Source of the DNA: DALYDD01 sp031973395
GTDB taxonomy: Bacteria > Patescibacteriota > Minisyncoccia > Phycocordibacterales > CAIZLB01
Reading direction: 5' to 3'
DNA: 28,477 nt
Assembly: GCA_031973395.1 (NCBI GenBank)
Contig: DALYDD010000015.1
Coordinates: forward strand, 1-28,477
Below, piece by piece: positions 21,052 to 28,436 of the stretch. The notes below the pieces were generated by a model. It did not search any database. It had not been told where the DNA came from and saw only the letters and a list, made by a program, of their open reading frames with translations. Both the position numbers and the translations under genes were made by a program. Positions within the stretch are counted from its first letter, which is position 1; every line of letters starts with the position of its first letter.

Positions 21052-21090
21052 AAAATTCCCCCCCCTCAAAAGTGGGGGATTTTGTTATAT
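21052..21090 (+). terminator. Terminator after binding protein 1
   Basis: AAAATTCCCCC-type left arm (21052-21063) pairs with GGGGGATTTT (21074-21083), with one T unpaired. A T-rich tract follows. Confidence 0.75.
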
Positions 21091-21121
21091 AATTGCCAGG
21101 ACACCCTGAGTCATTTTTAAC

Positions 21122-21131
21122 AGAAGGTCTA
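21122..21131 (+). promoter_or_regulatory. Operator-like motif before binding protein 2
   Basis: AGAAGGTCTA matches ATAAGGYYTA at 9 of 10 positions and lies 21 nt before ATG 21153. No clear -35/-10 pair is seen; CATTAT at 21143-21148 is a possible -10. Confidence 0.35.
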
Positions 21132-21152
21132 ACTTAATAACGCATTATTTAT

Positions 21153-22283
21153 ATGAAGAAACTTATTTGGTTGGTAGTTGTGATTATTGTTTTAATCATC
21201 GCGGTGATACTTTTGCCTGATAGTAATTCGGGTATGACGAATTCGAATGGGGGCAAAGATAAAGGTCCGATCAAGATCGGATTCATTGGTCCTCTGACCG
21301 GCGATGCTGCGACTGTCGGTGTTTCGAGTAAGGCCGCTGTTGAAATTGCCGCAGAAGAAATTAATGCTGTTGGAGGAATTAATGGTCGCATGATCGAGAT
21401 GGTGTATGAAGATGGTAAATGTGGTTCGGCCGCAGCATCGGCAGCTCAGAAACTCATGAACGTTGATATGGTGTTTATGATAATAGGCGGACTTTGCTCT
21501 GGCGAAACCGCATCATTTGCAAAGCAGGCAATGGATCAGAAGGTTCCAGTCTTTTCTTATCTTTCTTCGTCTCCGGCATTAAGCACAACGGGTAAATATT
21601 TCTTCCGAGATTATCCATCCGATGCTTTCCAAGGAAAGTTTGCAGCTGAGTATCTGTACAATAGATTAGGAGCCAGAAAAGTTGCTGTTCTCTATCACGT
21701 CTCTGATTGGGGTACTGGCATTACTCAAGTATTCGAAAAGAGTTTCAAAGAACTAGGTGGAGAGATTATTGCATCCGAAGGTGCTCAGCAAACATCCAGA
21801 GACTACCGAACTGAACTTTCTAAAATTAAATCTTTAAATCCTGATTATCTTTATGCGCCTCTTTATACTGAGGGGGCTATCGTTGCTGTTGGTCAGATGA
21901 AAGAATTGGGTTTGAAAATAAAAGTATTTGGCGCTGATGGTTGGGCAGACACAAAATTGCAAAAAGAAACCAGTGGTAAGGCAGATGTCCTCTATGCAGA
22001 AGTGAAGACTGGCTCTAATCCAGATTTCTTGAAAAAGTTGATGACCAAATCTGGCCAGGAACAGAGTCCGATCGGTGCCGCTCAGGCATATGATGCATTG
22101 ATGTTATCTGCTCAGGTCTTGAAAAAGACCGGTACAAATCCTGATACATTTGCCACTGAACTACATAAGCAAGACTATACCGGTATCTCAGGGCAGATTC
22201 GCTTTGATGAAAATGGTGATCTAAAAGATGGTGGATATGTAGTGAAGCGTGTTGAAAGGGGGACGGCGGTAGAGGTTAAATAA
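21153..22283 (+). CDS. Membrane-anchored ABC-type substrate-binding protein 2 (Leu/Ile/Val family)
   Basis: 376 residues. MKKLIWLVVVIIVLIIAVILLPD is an N-terminal anchor without a lipobox. The mature part starts KIGFIGPLTGDAATVGVSSKAAVEIAAEEINAVGG, followed by EDGKCGSA and GGLCSGET (disulfide candidate matching binding protein 1), YPSDAFQGKFAAEYL, SDWGTGITQVFEKSFKELGG, RTELSKIKSLNPDYLY and the GISGQIRFDENGDLKDGGYVV end. It is a paralogue of proteins 1 and 3. It lies directly after protein 1 behind a terminator, so it is probably separately controlled. No transporter subunits are nearby. Ligand unknown. Confidence 0.88.
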   Translation: MKKLIWLVVVIIVLIIAVILLPDSNSGMTNSNGGKDKGPIKIGFIGPLTGDAATVGVSSKAAVEIAAEEINAVGGINGRMIEMVYEDGKCGSAAASAAQKLMNVDMVFMIIGGLCSGETASFAKQAMDQKVPVFSYLSSSPALSTTGKYFFRDYPSDAFQGKFAAEYLYNRLGARKVAVLYHVSDWGTGITQVFEKSFKELGGEIIASEGAQQTSRDYRTELSKIKSLNPDYLYAPLYTEGAIVAVGQMKELGLKIKVFGADGWADTKLQKETSGKADVLYAEVKTGSNPDFLKKLMTKSGQEQSPIGAAQAYDALMLSAQVLKKTGTNPDTFATELHKQDYTGISGQIRFDENGDLKDGGYVVKRVERGTAVEVK

Positions 22284-22302
22284 TTGATCTCTATCGATAC
22301 CC

Positions 22303-22340
22303 AAACAAAGCCCGACCTGAAGCGGCGGGTTTTTGTTTTG
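22303..22340 (+). terminator. Terminator after binding protein 2
   Basis: CAAAGCCCG (about 22305-22314) pairs with CGGGTTTTTG (22326-22335) across the loop ACCTGAAGCGG. A T-rich tail follows. Confidence 0.75.
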
Positions 22341-22358
22341 TGGTTCGTGCAGATTTTT

Positions 22359-22784
22359 TTACTGCTTAATCTTATTTATATTTGGAGTCACAAGCCAAGC
22401 AGCGGCATTTCCAAACCCGTCTTTATTTATCTGAAACGGTTTCGCTATGTATTTCGCATCTCTTAGAAAAATGAGAATGCAGTATTTTGGCAGTTTGCCC
22501 CATGTAGCAGGATCTGGATTCACGATTGCGATTCGTCTACCATATGTGCGGACGATTTCACGTGCATCAGAAATACTTTTTAATTCAAATTGCAAAACTT
22601 TGGCAACCCTGGCTTCAGCCGCGATGGCTTCGCCAGAGTTTTTGAAATAAACGGTGTCGCCGGGATTAATTACATTCCATGGGGCGCGTCTGGTTTGATA
22701 CCACCTGGATTCAATCTCTTTCTCGCCGGAGACAATCTTGGGGATGAGTTTCCAAGACTTATTCATAATAGCGATATGATGCAT
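22359..22784 (-). CDS. ASCH/EVE-like (PUA-fold) protein
   Basis: 141 residues. The N-terminus has the ASCH pattern: MNKSWKLIPKIVSGEKEIESRWYQTRRAPWNVINPGDTVYFKNSGEAIAAEARVAKV. This includes the G-x-K-x-I-E-x-R segment and a beta strand after GD. ASCH and EVE domains bind RNA or modified nucleic acid bases; the role here is unknown. It is divergent from the AraC-Ogt gene: ATG 22784 and 22852 are 67 nt apart. TAAAAT (22796-22791) with an upstream TG (extended -10) is 6 nt before ATG. Proximity to a DNA-alkylation repair gene suggests a possible role with modified bases, but that is inference. Confidence 0.7.
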   Translation of the reverse strand: MHHIAIMNKSWKLIPKIVSGEKEIESRWYQTRRAPWNVINPGDTVYFKNSGEAIAAEARVAKVLQFELKSISDAREIVRTYGRRIAIVNPDPATWGKLPKYCILIFLRDAKYIAKPFQINKDGFGNAAAWLVTPNINKIKQ

Positions 22785-22851
22785 ACGAGTATTTTAGCAA
22801 AATAACCATTTTCGGGTTGTGCGTGAGGGCTCTTTCCCATAGAATCAAGCT

Positions 22852-23682
22852 ATGAAATCAGCTGCTCAGTACGTAACCGTTTCCAGAGTAATTGAGTATA
22901 TTGTGGCAAAAAGACTTGGTGAAACTGATATGTCTACTTTGGCGAAATCCCTCAAGATGAGCCTCGGTCATTTGCAAAAAGTTTTCACTGAATGGGTTGG
23001 TATTAGTCCAAAGCAATTTGGCCGATATCTGAGTTTGGAATATTCAAAAGGCTTGCTCGCGCAAAATAAGAAAACATTCGAGACGACAGTACGCACGGGT
23101 TTAAGTAGTGGGGGACGACTGCATGATTTATTTGTAGATATTGAAGCAATGACACCTGGGGAGTACCAAAGGCACGGAGAAGGCTTGGTCATTTATTATT
23201 CTATTTTTGAAACAAAGTTTGGATTATGTTTAGCCGCCTCAACCGATCGTGGTATTTGTAATATCTTATTTGCAGATAGTGAAAAGGGTTTGATGCGGGA
23301 TCTAAGGTCGAGATGGTCAAAAGCAAAGTTTGTTAAGAAGACACAGCTTGCGCATACACAGATTCAAAAATATTTCGCCGGTATCAATCCTAAATCTAAA
23401 ATAAAGCTTCATCTACACGGAACAAATTTTCAGATAAAAGTTTGGGAAGCTCTGCTTTCAATTCCCGAAGGAAATATTTCAACATATGGAGATATTGCAA
23501 CTCGGCTTGGCGATAAAAAATTAGCACGAGCGGTTGGAATGGCGGTTGGTGATAATCCGATTGGATATATTATTCCTTGTCATCGAGTATTAAAATCGAG
23601 CGGGGAGATCAGTGGTTATCATTGGGGTATCGAAAGAAAACGGGCGATGCTTGGATATGAAGCGATAAGGAAGAATGGGTAA
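22852..23682 (+). CDS. AraC-type HTH fused to O6-methylguanine-DNA methyltransferase (Ada-like)
   Basis: 276 residues. Residues about 9-108 are an AraC-type helix-turn-helix domain (STLAKSLKMSLGHLQKVFTEWVGISPKQFGRYL). Residues about 112-276 are the MGMT/Ogt domain, with the acceptor Cys243 in IPCHRV, the ISTYGDIAT helix, the RAVG.AVGDNPI stretch and GYHWGIERKRAML. It resembles E. coli Ada without the N-terminal zinc methyl-phosphotriester domain. It therefore repairs O6-alkylguanine, but the classical Ada switch is missing. TTGTGC (22817-22822), 17 nt, TAGAAT (22840-22845) lies 6 nt before ATG. Activity is well supported; the regulatory role is inferred. Confidence 0.9.
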   Translation: MKSAAQYVTVSRVIEYIVAKRLGETDMSTLAKSLKMSLGHLQKVFTEWVGISPKQFGRYLSLEYSKGLLAQNKKTFETTVRTGLSSGGRLHDLFVDIEAMTPGEYQRHGEGLVIYYSIFETKFGLCLAASTDRGICNILFADSEKGLMRDLRSRWSKAKFVKKTQLAHTQIQKYFAGINPKSKIKLHLHGTNFQIKVWEALLSIPEGNISTYGDIATRLGDKKLARAVGMAVGDNPIGYIIPCHRVLKSSGEISGYHWGIERKRAMLGYEAIRKNG

Positions 23683-23711
23683 TAATATTGATTGGTATAT
23701 AATCAAATTAT

Positions 23712-24260
23712 ATGAAAATCATTACCCCAAAGACTTTCTGTGAGATTGATCCGAACTACGGCCCTTTATTCTTTCTAGCTGGACCGGTGCGAGGCGGCGA
23801 TGATTGGCAAAAGACATGTTGTGAGGAGATTGCCAAGAGCATTCCAAATTTCTATGCAGCCATTCCATACTACCGTAAAACTCTGGATGAATTTCCTTTG
23901 GCTGATCTGGCAGAAAAAGGTATTGAAGATAAATTTGCTCGTCAGCTTGATTGGGAACGATATTATTTAGAAAAAGCTGCCCGTGAAGGCTGTATTATCT
24001 TTTGGCTTCCAGAAGAAAGCAAAACAAATCCAAGGCCGGCTGATGGTGGCGCATATGCAACAGATACACGTGGCGAGATTGCGCGCTGGAGTGTTGAGCT
24101 TAAATATAATCCGCAGTTTAGAGTGGTGGTTGGAGCAGAACCGGGATTCCCGAGTGTGAGCCAAATTGAAAGAAACTTTGGATTCGATCAGGGGTGTGAG
24201 GTGAAATTCCCAACAACGTTGGAGGAAACTGTGAAAGCCGCGGTGGAGAAGGTCAAATAA
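23712..24260 (+). CDS. Nucleoside 2-deoxyribosyltransferase-like protein
   Basis: 182 residues. The core pattern is FLAGPVRGGDDWQ (about 21-33), an acidic WERYYLEKAAREGCIIFWLP segment, GGAYATDTRGEIARWSVE and a VVVGAEPGFPSV strand. It fits the Nuc_deoxyri_tr2-type (2-deoxyribosyltransferase-like) family; similar domains bind nucleotides or purines in several systems. The exact reaction is not decided. TATAAT (23698-23703) is 8 nt before ATG, so it is leaderless. It lies just after the Ogt gene on the same strand but has its own promoter. A role in nucleotide salvage or repair is inference. Confidence 0.75.
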   Translation: MKIITPKTFCEIDPNYGPLFFLAGPVRGGDDWQKTCCEEIAKSIPNFYAAIPYYRKTLDEFPLADLAEKGIEDKFARQLDWERYYLEKAAREGCIIFWLPEESKTNPRPADGGAYATDTRGEIARWSVELKYNPQFRVVVGAEPGFPSVSQIERNFGFDQGCEVKFPTTLEETVKAAVEKVK

Positions 24261-24290
24261 AAGTTCTTAAACAGCTTCGTTGGCAATCTT

Positions 24291-25397
24291 TTAATTTTTT
24301 TCTTTCACAAACTTCCCGCCCTTGATCACGAAGGTATCGTAAGATTTTCCTACAATATCTCCATTTGCTCCGAACAAAATATTTCCTGTTGCTCCGGTTT
24401 CTTTGTATTTTTGAATAAATTCTTCCATGCAATCGGCACGAAGTTTTTTGGTGGTGCGGCAAGCATTGATTGCTTTGCCCGCTACGATTGTATTGTCATA
24501 TACATAGTCTGCGAATGCTGCTGGCTCTGTACCATATTTTTCTTTATACCTCGTTTTGAAGACATTTGCCTCTGGTCCCTGATACTCCGACGCGGCAATG
24601 GCTGATATTTTTGCATGAATCGATGTAGGAATTTTGCCCAGTAAAGATTCGTCTTTTATAGACTCTGAGGCGAGAATAGGGAATGTCATGCCTTGGTCTA
24701 CGTATTGATTGAGAAAAGGGATTGCTTCAGCTAATTGTGAGATAAGAACAATTTGTTCTGCACCAGAAGCTTTTATTTTTGATATCTGAGTTCGGAAATC
24801 TGCAGATCCAGGAGTTTGGACTTCTTCTATGACGACGAATTCTTTATAGTGTTTGAGGAATTCGGTTTTGAGACCGACGCCATAATCATTGTTGAGATAT
24901 ATCAGAGCCACTTTTTTATAACCCAGCTCTTTTGCTTTGTCAGCGAGAACCTTTCCTTGGTACATGTCTGAAGGGTAGTTTCTATATGTCTGTTCGCAAT
25001 CTGTTGTCTTGGGCGATGACCCGCTATTGAAAAGCAGCATATCTTTATCTTTAATGAGTGGGCAAATTGCTAATGCATCTCCGCTTCCAAAAGAAACAAC
25101 AGCAGCTACATCTCCTGCGCCAAGAAATTTCTGAACGAGACCAGCGGCGACCGTGCCTGATCCGCCGTTATCTTCATATATTGGATTTATTTTAATTCCA
25201 TTCTTTTCTAAATCCTCAATAGCGAGTTTTGCGGCATTCTGGGCAGCTTCGCCATATGTTGCGGTATCTCCAGTGACAGGTAAGACGAAGCCAAGTCTTT
25301 TGGCAGGGAACTCGGTTTGGCTATTTGATCCAATAAAAATAATAATGATAATGGCGGCAATGATGCAGATGCCTAATATTTTGCTTATTTTTTTCAT
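24291..25397 (-). CDS. Membrane-anchored ABC-type substrate-binding protein 3 (Leu/Ile/Val family)
   Basis: 368 residues from ATG 25397 (MKKISKILGICIIAAIIIIIFIGS, an N-terminal helix without a clear lipobox). The domain follows as in proteins 1 and 2: RLGFVLPVTGDTATYGEAAQNAAKLAIEDLEK, YRNYPSDMYQGKVLADKAKELG, NDYGVGLKTEFLKHYKEFVVIEEVQTPGSADFRTQISKIK and NILFGANGDIVGKSYD. The early Cys pair of proteins 1 and 2 is missing; Cys residues are elsewhere (AICPLI, TTDCEQ, INACRTT, RADCMEE). It is divergent from TrmB-like regulator 2. The promoter is TTACCG (25433-25428), 17 nt, TATGCT (25410-25405). This makes a binding-protein plus regulator pair like the first one. Confidence 0.88.
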   Translation of the reverse strand: MKKISKILGICIIAAIIIIIFIGSNSQTEFPAKRLGFVLPVTGDTATYGEAAQNAAKLAIEDLEKNGIKINPIYEDNGGSGTVAAGLVQKFLGAGDVAAVVSFGSGDALAICPLIKDKDMLLFNSGSSPKTTDCEQTYRNYPSDMYQGKVLADKAKELGYKKVALIYLNNDYGVGLKTEFLKHYKEFVVIEEVQTPGSADFRTQISKIKASGAEQIVLISQLAEAIPFLNQYVDQGMTFPILASESIKDESLLGKIPTSIHAKISAIAASEYQGPEANVFKTRYKEKYGTEPAAFADYVYDNTIVAGKAINACRTTKKLRADCMEEFIQKYKETGATGNILFGANGDIVGKSYDTFVIKGGKFVKEKN

Positions 25398-25404
25398 ATG
25401 CATA

Positions 25405-25433
25405 AGCATAGCGAGCGGGGGAGAGATCGGTAA
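25405..25433 (-). promoter_or_regulatory. Promoter of binding protein 3
   Basis: On the minus strand TTACCG (25433-25428), 17 nt, TATGCT (25410-25405), 7 nt before ATG 25397. Moderate match to consensus. Confidence 0.45.
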
Positions 25434-25489
25434 AACGGATATTACAAAGAATGCACTGGCAACCTGGTTGTTGTGAGAAAGGGCTGTAA

Positions 25490-25543
25490 ATAAGGTCTAT
25501 TGTTGACACTATCAGACTATTATAGTAGTAATATGGTTACTAC
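25490..25543 (+). promoter_or_regulatory. TrmB-like regulator 2 promoter with a palindromic operator
   Basis: ATAAGGTCTA (25490-25499) precedes TTGACA (25503-25508). The -10 is TAGTAA (25526-25531), 17 nt on. A perfect 7-bp inverted repeat, GTAGTAA (25525-25531) and TTACTAC (25537-25543), spacer 5, covers the -10 and start site and touches ATG 25544. This is the position expected for autorepression. Confidence 0.65.
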
Positions 25544-26320
25544 ATGGAAAGAGAATTCAAGAAAATGCTCTCGGAATACGGCCTCTCAGACAATGAGGTG
25601 ACGGTATTTCTTGCCACCTTGGATGTAAGTGAGGGCAGTGCGGCAGAGATAGCCAAGACCGCTGATTTCAATCGAGTCACTACATATGAGATCCTGAAGC
25701 GTCTTTTGAAAAAAGGTTTAGTCAAAGTGAAAGTCGCCCCGCGCTCTGGTGCCAAGATTTTTTATCCTCAAAATATAAGCGAGCTACAGAAAGGAATTGA
25801 TGAAAAAATGCAGACACTTTCTTCACTCGCTACAAATATCGGCGGAATTAAAAAATGGTATGAGAATAAGCTGAAGTTCCCATCAGCAAAGCCCGAGATC
25901 GAATTTATCGAAGGCAAAGAGGGTTTACGAAAAGCTTTGATGCGAACTCTCGATGATAATCCTGCTGAAGTTAAAAGCATTTCTTCCATGGAAGATGTTC
26001 GCGCTGCATTTGGTGCTGAGTTTCTTGATACATATTGGGCAAGAAGAATTAAGCTCGGGATTCATACCCGCGGCATAGTTCCTGGGACAAAAGATAATAG
26101 ACAGCAATTTGGTAATGAAAGAAATGTAAAAGAATTACGCAGAATAAAATTCACAGACCCAAATGAGATGGCTGGATTCGATGATCATGTTGGTATTACC
26201 GATCAGCGGGTGTGTATTCTTTCTCTTGAGAAAGGGAATGAGCATGCGATTATTATTGAAAGTCGACATGTGGCAAAAAGCTGGAAGACGCTATTTGAGA
26301 TGCTTTGGAGGAGGGTTTGA
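25544..26320 (+). CDS. TrmB-like transcriptional regulator 2
   Basis: 258 residues. The N-terminal winged helix is YGLSDNEVTVFLATLDVSEGSAAEIAKTADFNRVTTYEILKRLLKKGLVKV. A helical linker follows (about 85-110), then the effector-like domain with IEFIEGKEGLRKALMRTLDD and RRIKLGIHTRGIVPGTK. The same layout and the IEGxEGLR and RGIVPxT patterns occur in regulator 1. It has a palindromic operator at its start and is divergent from binding protein 3. The gene starting 3 nt after its stop is probably co-transcribed. The ligand is probably related to that of the binding proteins; that is inference. Confidence 0.85.
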   Translation: MEREFKKMLSEYGLSDNEVTVFLATLDVSEGSAAEIAKTADFNRVTTYEILKRLLKKGLVKVKVAPRSGAKIFYPQNISELQKGIDEKMQTLSSLATNIGGIKKWYENKLKFPSAKPEIEFIEGKEGLRKALMRTLDDNPAEVKSISSMEDVRAAFGAEFLDTYWARRIKLGIHTRGIVPGTKDNRQQFGNERNVKELRRIKFTDPNEMAGFDDHVGITDQRVCILSLEKGNEHAIIIESRHVAKSWKTLFEMLWRRV

Positions 26321-26323
26321 TTT

Positions 26324-27172
26324 ATGGGTGATACAATGGACCAATATATAAAATCAAATCATATGCATGGAGACATTGAACAATTTATTGCACTCGTCAG
26401 TTATGGCAATGCCTACCTTGCGGGTCGGCCCTTAGATGATTTTTATCCAGGTCACACTGTGTTCATGTATTGTAAAGAGGTTAAGTTCAAAGATTGTGAG
26501 ACGAGGGGTGGTGAAGCGTATGCGGACGATCCACTATCATGGTTTGCGCGCCTGAAGGAAGAGGGTTATTGGAAACTTCAGTTGCGATACGTATATGTTG
26601 ATTTATTTTTCGGAGACCCAGCAGATGGAAAGAGTGGTGCGGAAGAAAGAAAGCTGGCGGAGTTTGCAGATAGCTCGGTCAATTGGGTCATCGAAGCCAC
26701 TAGAGGCAGTGTGTCTGATTTTTGGATCACAAAAAGTGAGACGAAATATAAAGACGATTCTGAAAAGGAAGGTAACTATGTGGTATACGAAAGGATTCCA
26801 AAGGACATCTCGCTCCCGACATACGAAGCTCCACCCCTTAAAGATTTGAAGAAGCAGTTAGAGTTCTTGCTAACTTCAATTCGAGATTTTGCCAATAAAA
26901 TTGATCTTAAGAATTTTGGCAATATTTTCGACAATGCCCTTTCATATCTTGAGGCAGATGATGAACCAATGACTAATCTCATATATCCCGACTCGCTATC
27001 AGACGATGCTTACAGGCTTTTGTTGGCATGTCGCGCCGCCTCTGGTGCATTTGGAGGCATGGGTTCTTGGACCGATGAAAAGCCTGTGGACCGGGATAAT
27101 CCCAAGCTTACAGATGAGCTGTATGAATTGATACAAAGGGCAACCGAAGCGGCGGTAAATAGTCAGAAATAA
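26324..27172 (+). CDS. Uncharacterised protein in an operon with TrmB-like regulator 2
   Basis: 282 residues from ATG 26324, 3 nt after the regulator. There is no signal peptide or transmembrane segment; the protein is acidic with many aromatic residues. The N-terminal half (LVSYGNAYLAGRPLDDFYPGHTVFMYCKEVKF, WKLQLRYVYVDLFFG) looks alpha/beta. The middle has SSVNWVIEATRGSVSDFWITKS, and the C-terminal third is helical (PLKDLKKQLEFLLTSIRDFANKIDL, DDAYRLLLACRAASGAFGG). I recognise no family. Tight coupling to the regulator suggests a partner or target. It could act in the same small-molecule response; this is inference from position only. Confidence 0.6.
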   Translation: MGDTMDQYIKSNHMHGDIEQFIALVSYGNAYLAGRPLDDFYPGHTVFMYCKEVKFKDCETRGGEAYADDPLSWFARLKEEGYWKLQLRYVYVDLFFGDPADGKSGAEERKLAEFADSSVNWVIEATRGSVSDFWITKSETKYKDDSEKEGNYVVYERIPKDISLPTYEAPPLKDLKKQLEFLLTSIRDFANKIDLKNFGNIFDNALSYLEADDEPMTNLIYPDSLSDDAYRLLLACRAASGAFGGMGSWTDEKPVDRDNPKLTDELYELIQRATEAAVNSQK

Positions 27173-27191
27173 TTCTCTGAAAGTGTAGATA

Positions 27192-27692
27192 TTAACTATT
27201 TTCTAGTAAAATATTTCTGTCTAACTCCACTCTCTCATCTCTTAATATAAAACCGTTTTCGTCTCGGACTGGCATATTTATCCAAAGATTGGTAATTTTT
27301 GCTGACCACATTTTTTGAACACTTTCTCCTGAATAATAATCTAAATCGATTTTTTCTTTTCCCTCCTTTGCTCTAGAAGAGTTTGTGATCGTAAGTCCAA
27401 CTTCTAATTCTTTTCCATCAAGTATGTGGCCGCCTTCGCATCTCATATAAATCCCACCATTTTCCATCCTATCAAATAAAACTGCGAATATCTGACCTGT
27501 TCTTAATATATTTTGAGAATGTAATGCTTCGGTATTTGAATCCCAATATATATTTTCAAGTTTTTCATCATATAAAAACTTAACAGGACTATTGTGGGGT
27601 GAACCGTCTGCATTTGTAGTAGCAAGTGAAATATGCCTACTTGTATGAATTAACTCTTTTGCTCTATTTAGTTTTATTTCTGGGATTTCCAT
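27192..27692 (-). CDS. Pyridoxamine 5'-phosphate oxidase-like (split beta-barrel) protein
   Basis: 166 residues. The start ATG 27692 is chosen because TATAAT (27704-27699) lies 6 nt before it; the upstream TTG (27707) and ATG (27698) overlap the -10 box or its spacer. Residues HISLATTNADGSPHNSPVKFLYDE match the FMN-binding PNPOx-like N-terminus (A-T-x-x-x-D-G-x-P-x-x-S-P). A beta barrel segment follows (IYWDSNTEALHSQNILRTGQIFAVLFD), then a C-terminal extension with a short WSAKITNLWIN stretch. Such proteins bind FMN or heme and reduce various substrates; the substrate here is unknown. It is convergent with the gene ending at 27172. Confidence 0.75.
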   Translation of the reverse strand: MEIPEIKLNRAKELIHTSRHISLATTNADGSPHNSPVKFLYDEKLENIYWDSNTEALHSQNILRTGQIFAVLFDRMENGGIYMRCEGGHILDGKELEVGLTITNSSRAKEGKEKIDLDYYSGESVQKMWSAKITNLWINMPVRDENGFILRDERVELDRNILLENS

Positions 27693-27806
27693 AGTCATAT
27701 TATACAAGGGAAGTTCAATTTAGCAGAACTTTGTGTTTTGTAGCATCTTTTGTAACAAAAAAATGTGTCAAATAATACGAGATGCAAGTTCCAATACTAA
27801 CCTCAT

Positions 27807-28280
27807 TTATTTTGAACTCGCACTGACTACTGATATAGCAGAAGTATTTCTTTTCGTCTTTTTCAGTATCCAATAACTTATAGCAAACAAAATGAGTGGT
27901 TTAAGAGTTAAGTATATAATATCCCCCAAAACAACACCTGCCAGATTTGTTCCACTGCCCATGCCATCAACTGGACCGGCCAAGGCTTCCGTTTTAATTT
28001 CGTTAAAATTTATAATTGTATGTATTGTAAACACAACAAGCAATAACAGTAACGTATATAGAATAAATTTCTTACCATTAATTTCTTCCAAGACAATCTT
28101 CTTCAAACGACTAATCTCCCATATGGCAAGAAATGGTATCACTAGTCTAATAATCAATACGGGGATTCCAGAGATTTGGATTCCTGCTTCCTTGCCCATT
28201 TTTAATACAACACTTATTAGCACTGATAATATAAAGTATGTAATAACTACCAGAAGTGCAAACTTAAATTCTTTATTCAT
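27807..28280 (-). CDS. Four-helix membrane protein of unknown function
   Basis: 157 residues from ATG 28280; a frame from 28307 is less likely because TATAAT (28296-28291) lies within it. Four hydrophobic helices can be seen (FALLVVITYFILSVLISVVL; GIPVLIIRLVIPFLAIWEI; FILYTLLLLLVVFTIHTII; GVVLGDIIYLTLKPLILFAISYWIL), separated by short loops with a conserved-looking GPVDGMGSGTN before the last helix. The C-terminus is short and polar. No family recognised. A leaderless start is likely, as in its neighbours. Confidence 0.55.
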   Translation of the reverse strand: MNKEFKFALLVVITYFILSVLISVVLKMGKEAGIQISGIPVLIIRLVIPFLAIWEISRLKKIVLEEINGKKFILYTLLLLLVVFTIHTIINFNEIKTEALAGPVDGMGSGTNLAGVVLGDIIYLTLKPLILFAISYWILKKTKRNTSAISVVSASSK

Positions 28281-28393
28281 TATGTGATTAATTATATCAT
28301 GCAACAAAATACCTTGTTATAAATAAAAGGTGTTCTGTTGTAATTACTAGCCGACTTGTGCTAGCTCTAATTGCCATAGGGGGGGTGAGATTC

Positions 28394-28436
28394 GGTCACG
28401 CATAATTTCCTCGCCGTCGCTCAGAAATTTGCGCGA
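28394..28436. repeat. Hairpin repeat, copy 2 (window end)
   Basis: It matches 7403-7445 with four differences in 43. The stem is AATTTC (28404-28409) with GAAATT (28424-28429). The third base pair of the stem is changed on both sides relative to copy 1 (C-G to T-A). The loop core TCGCCGTCGCTC is identical. The GC-rich CTCG-word sequence continues to the window end. Confidence 0.75.
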
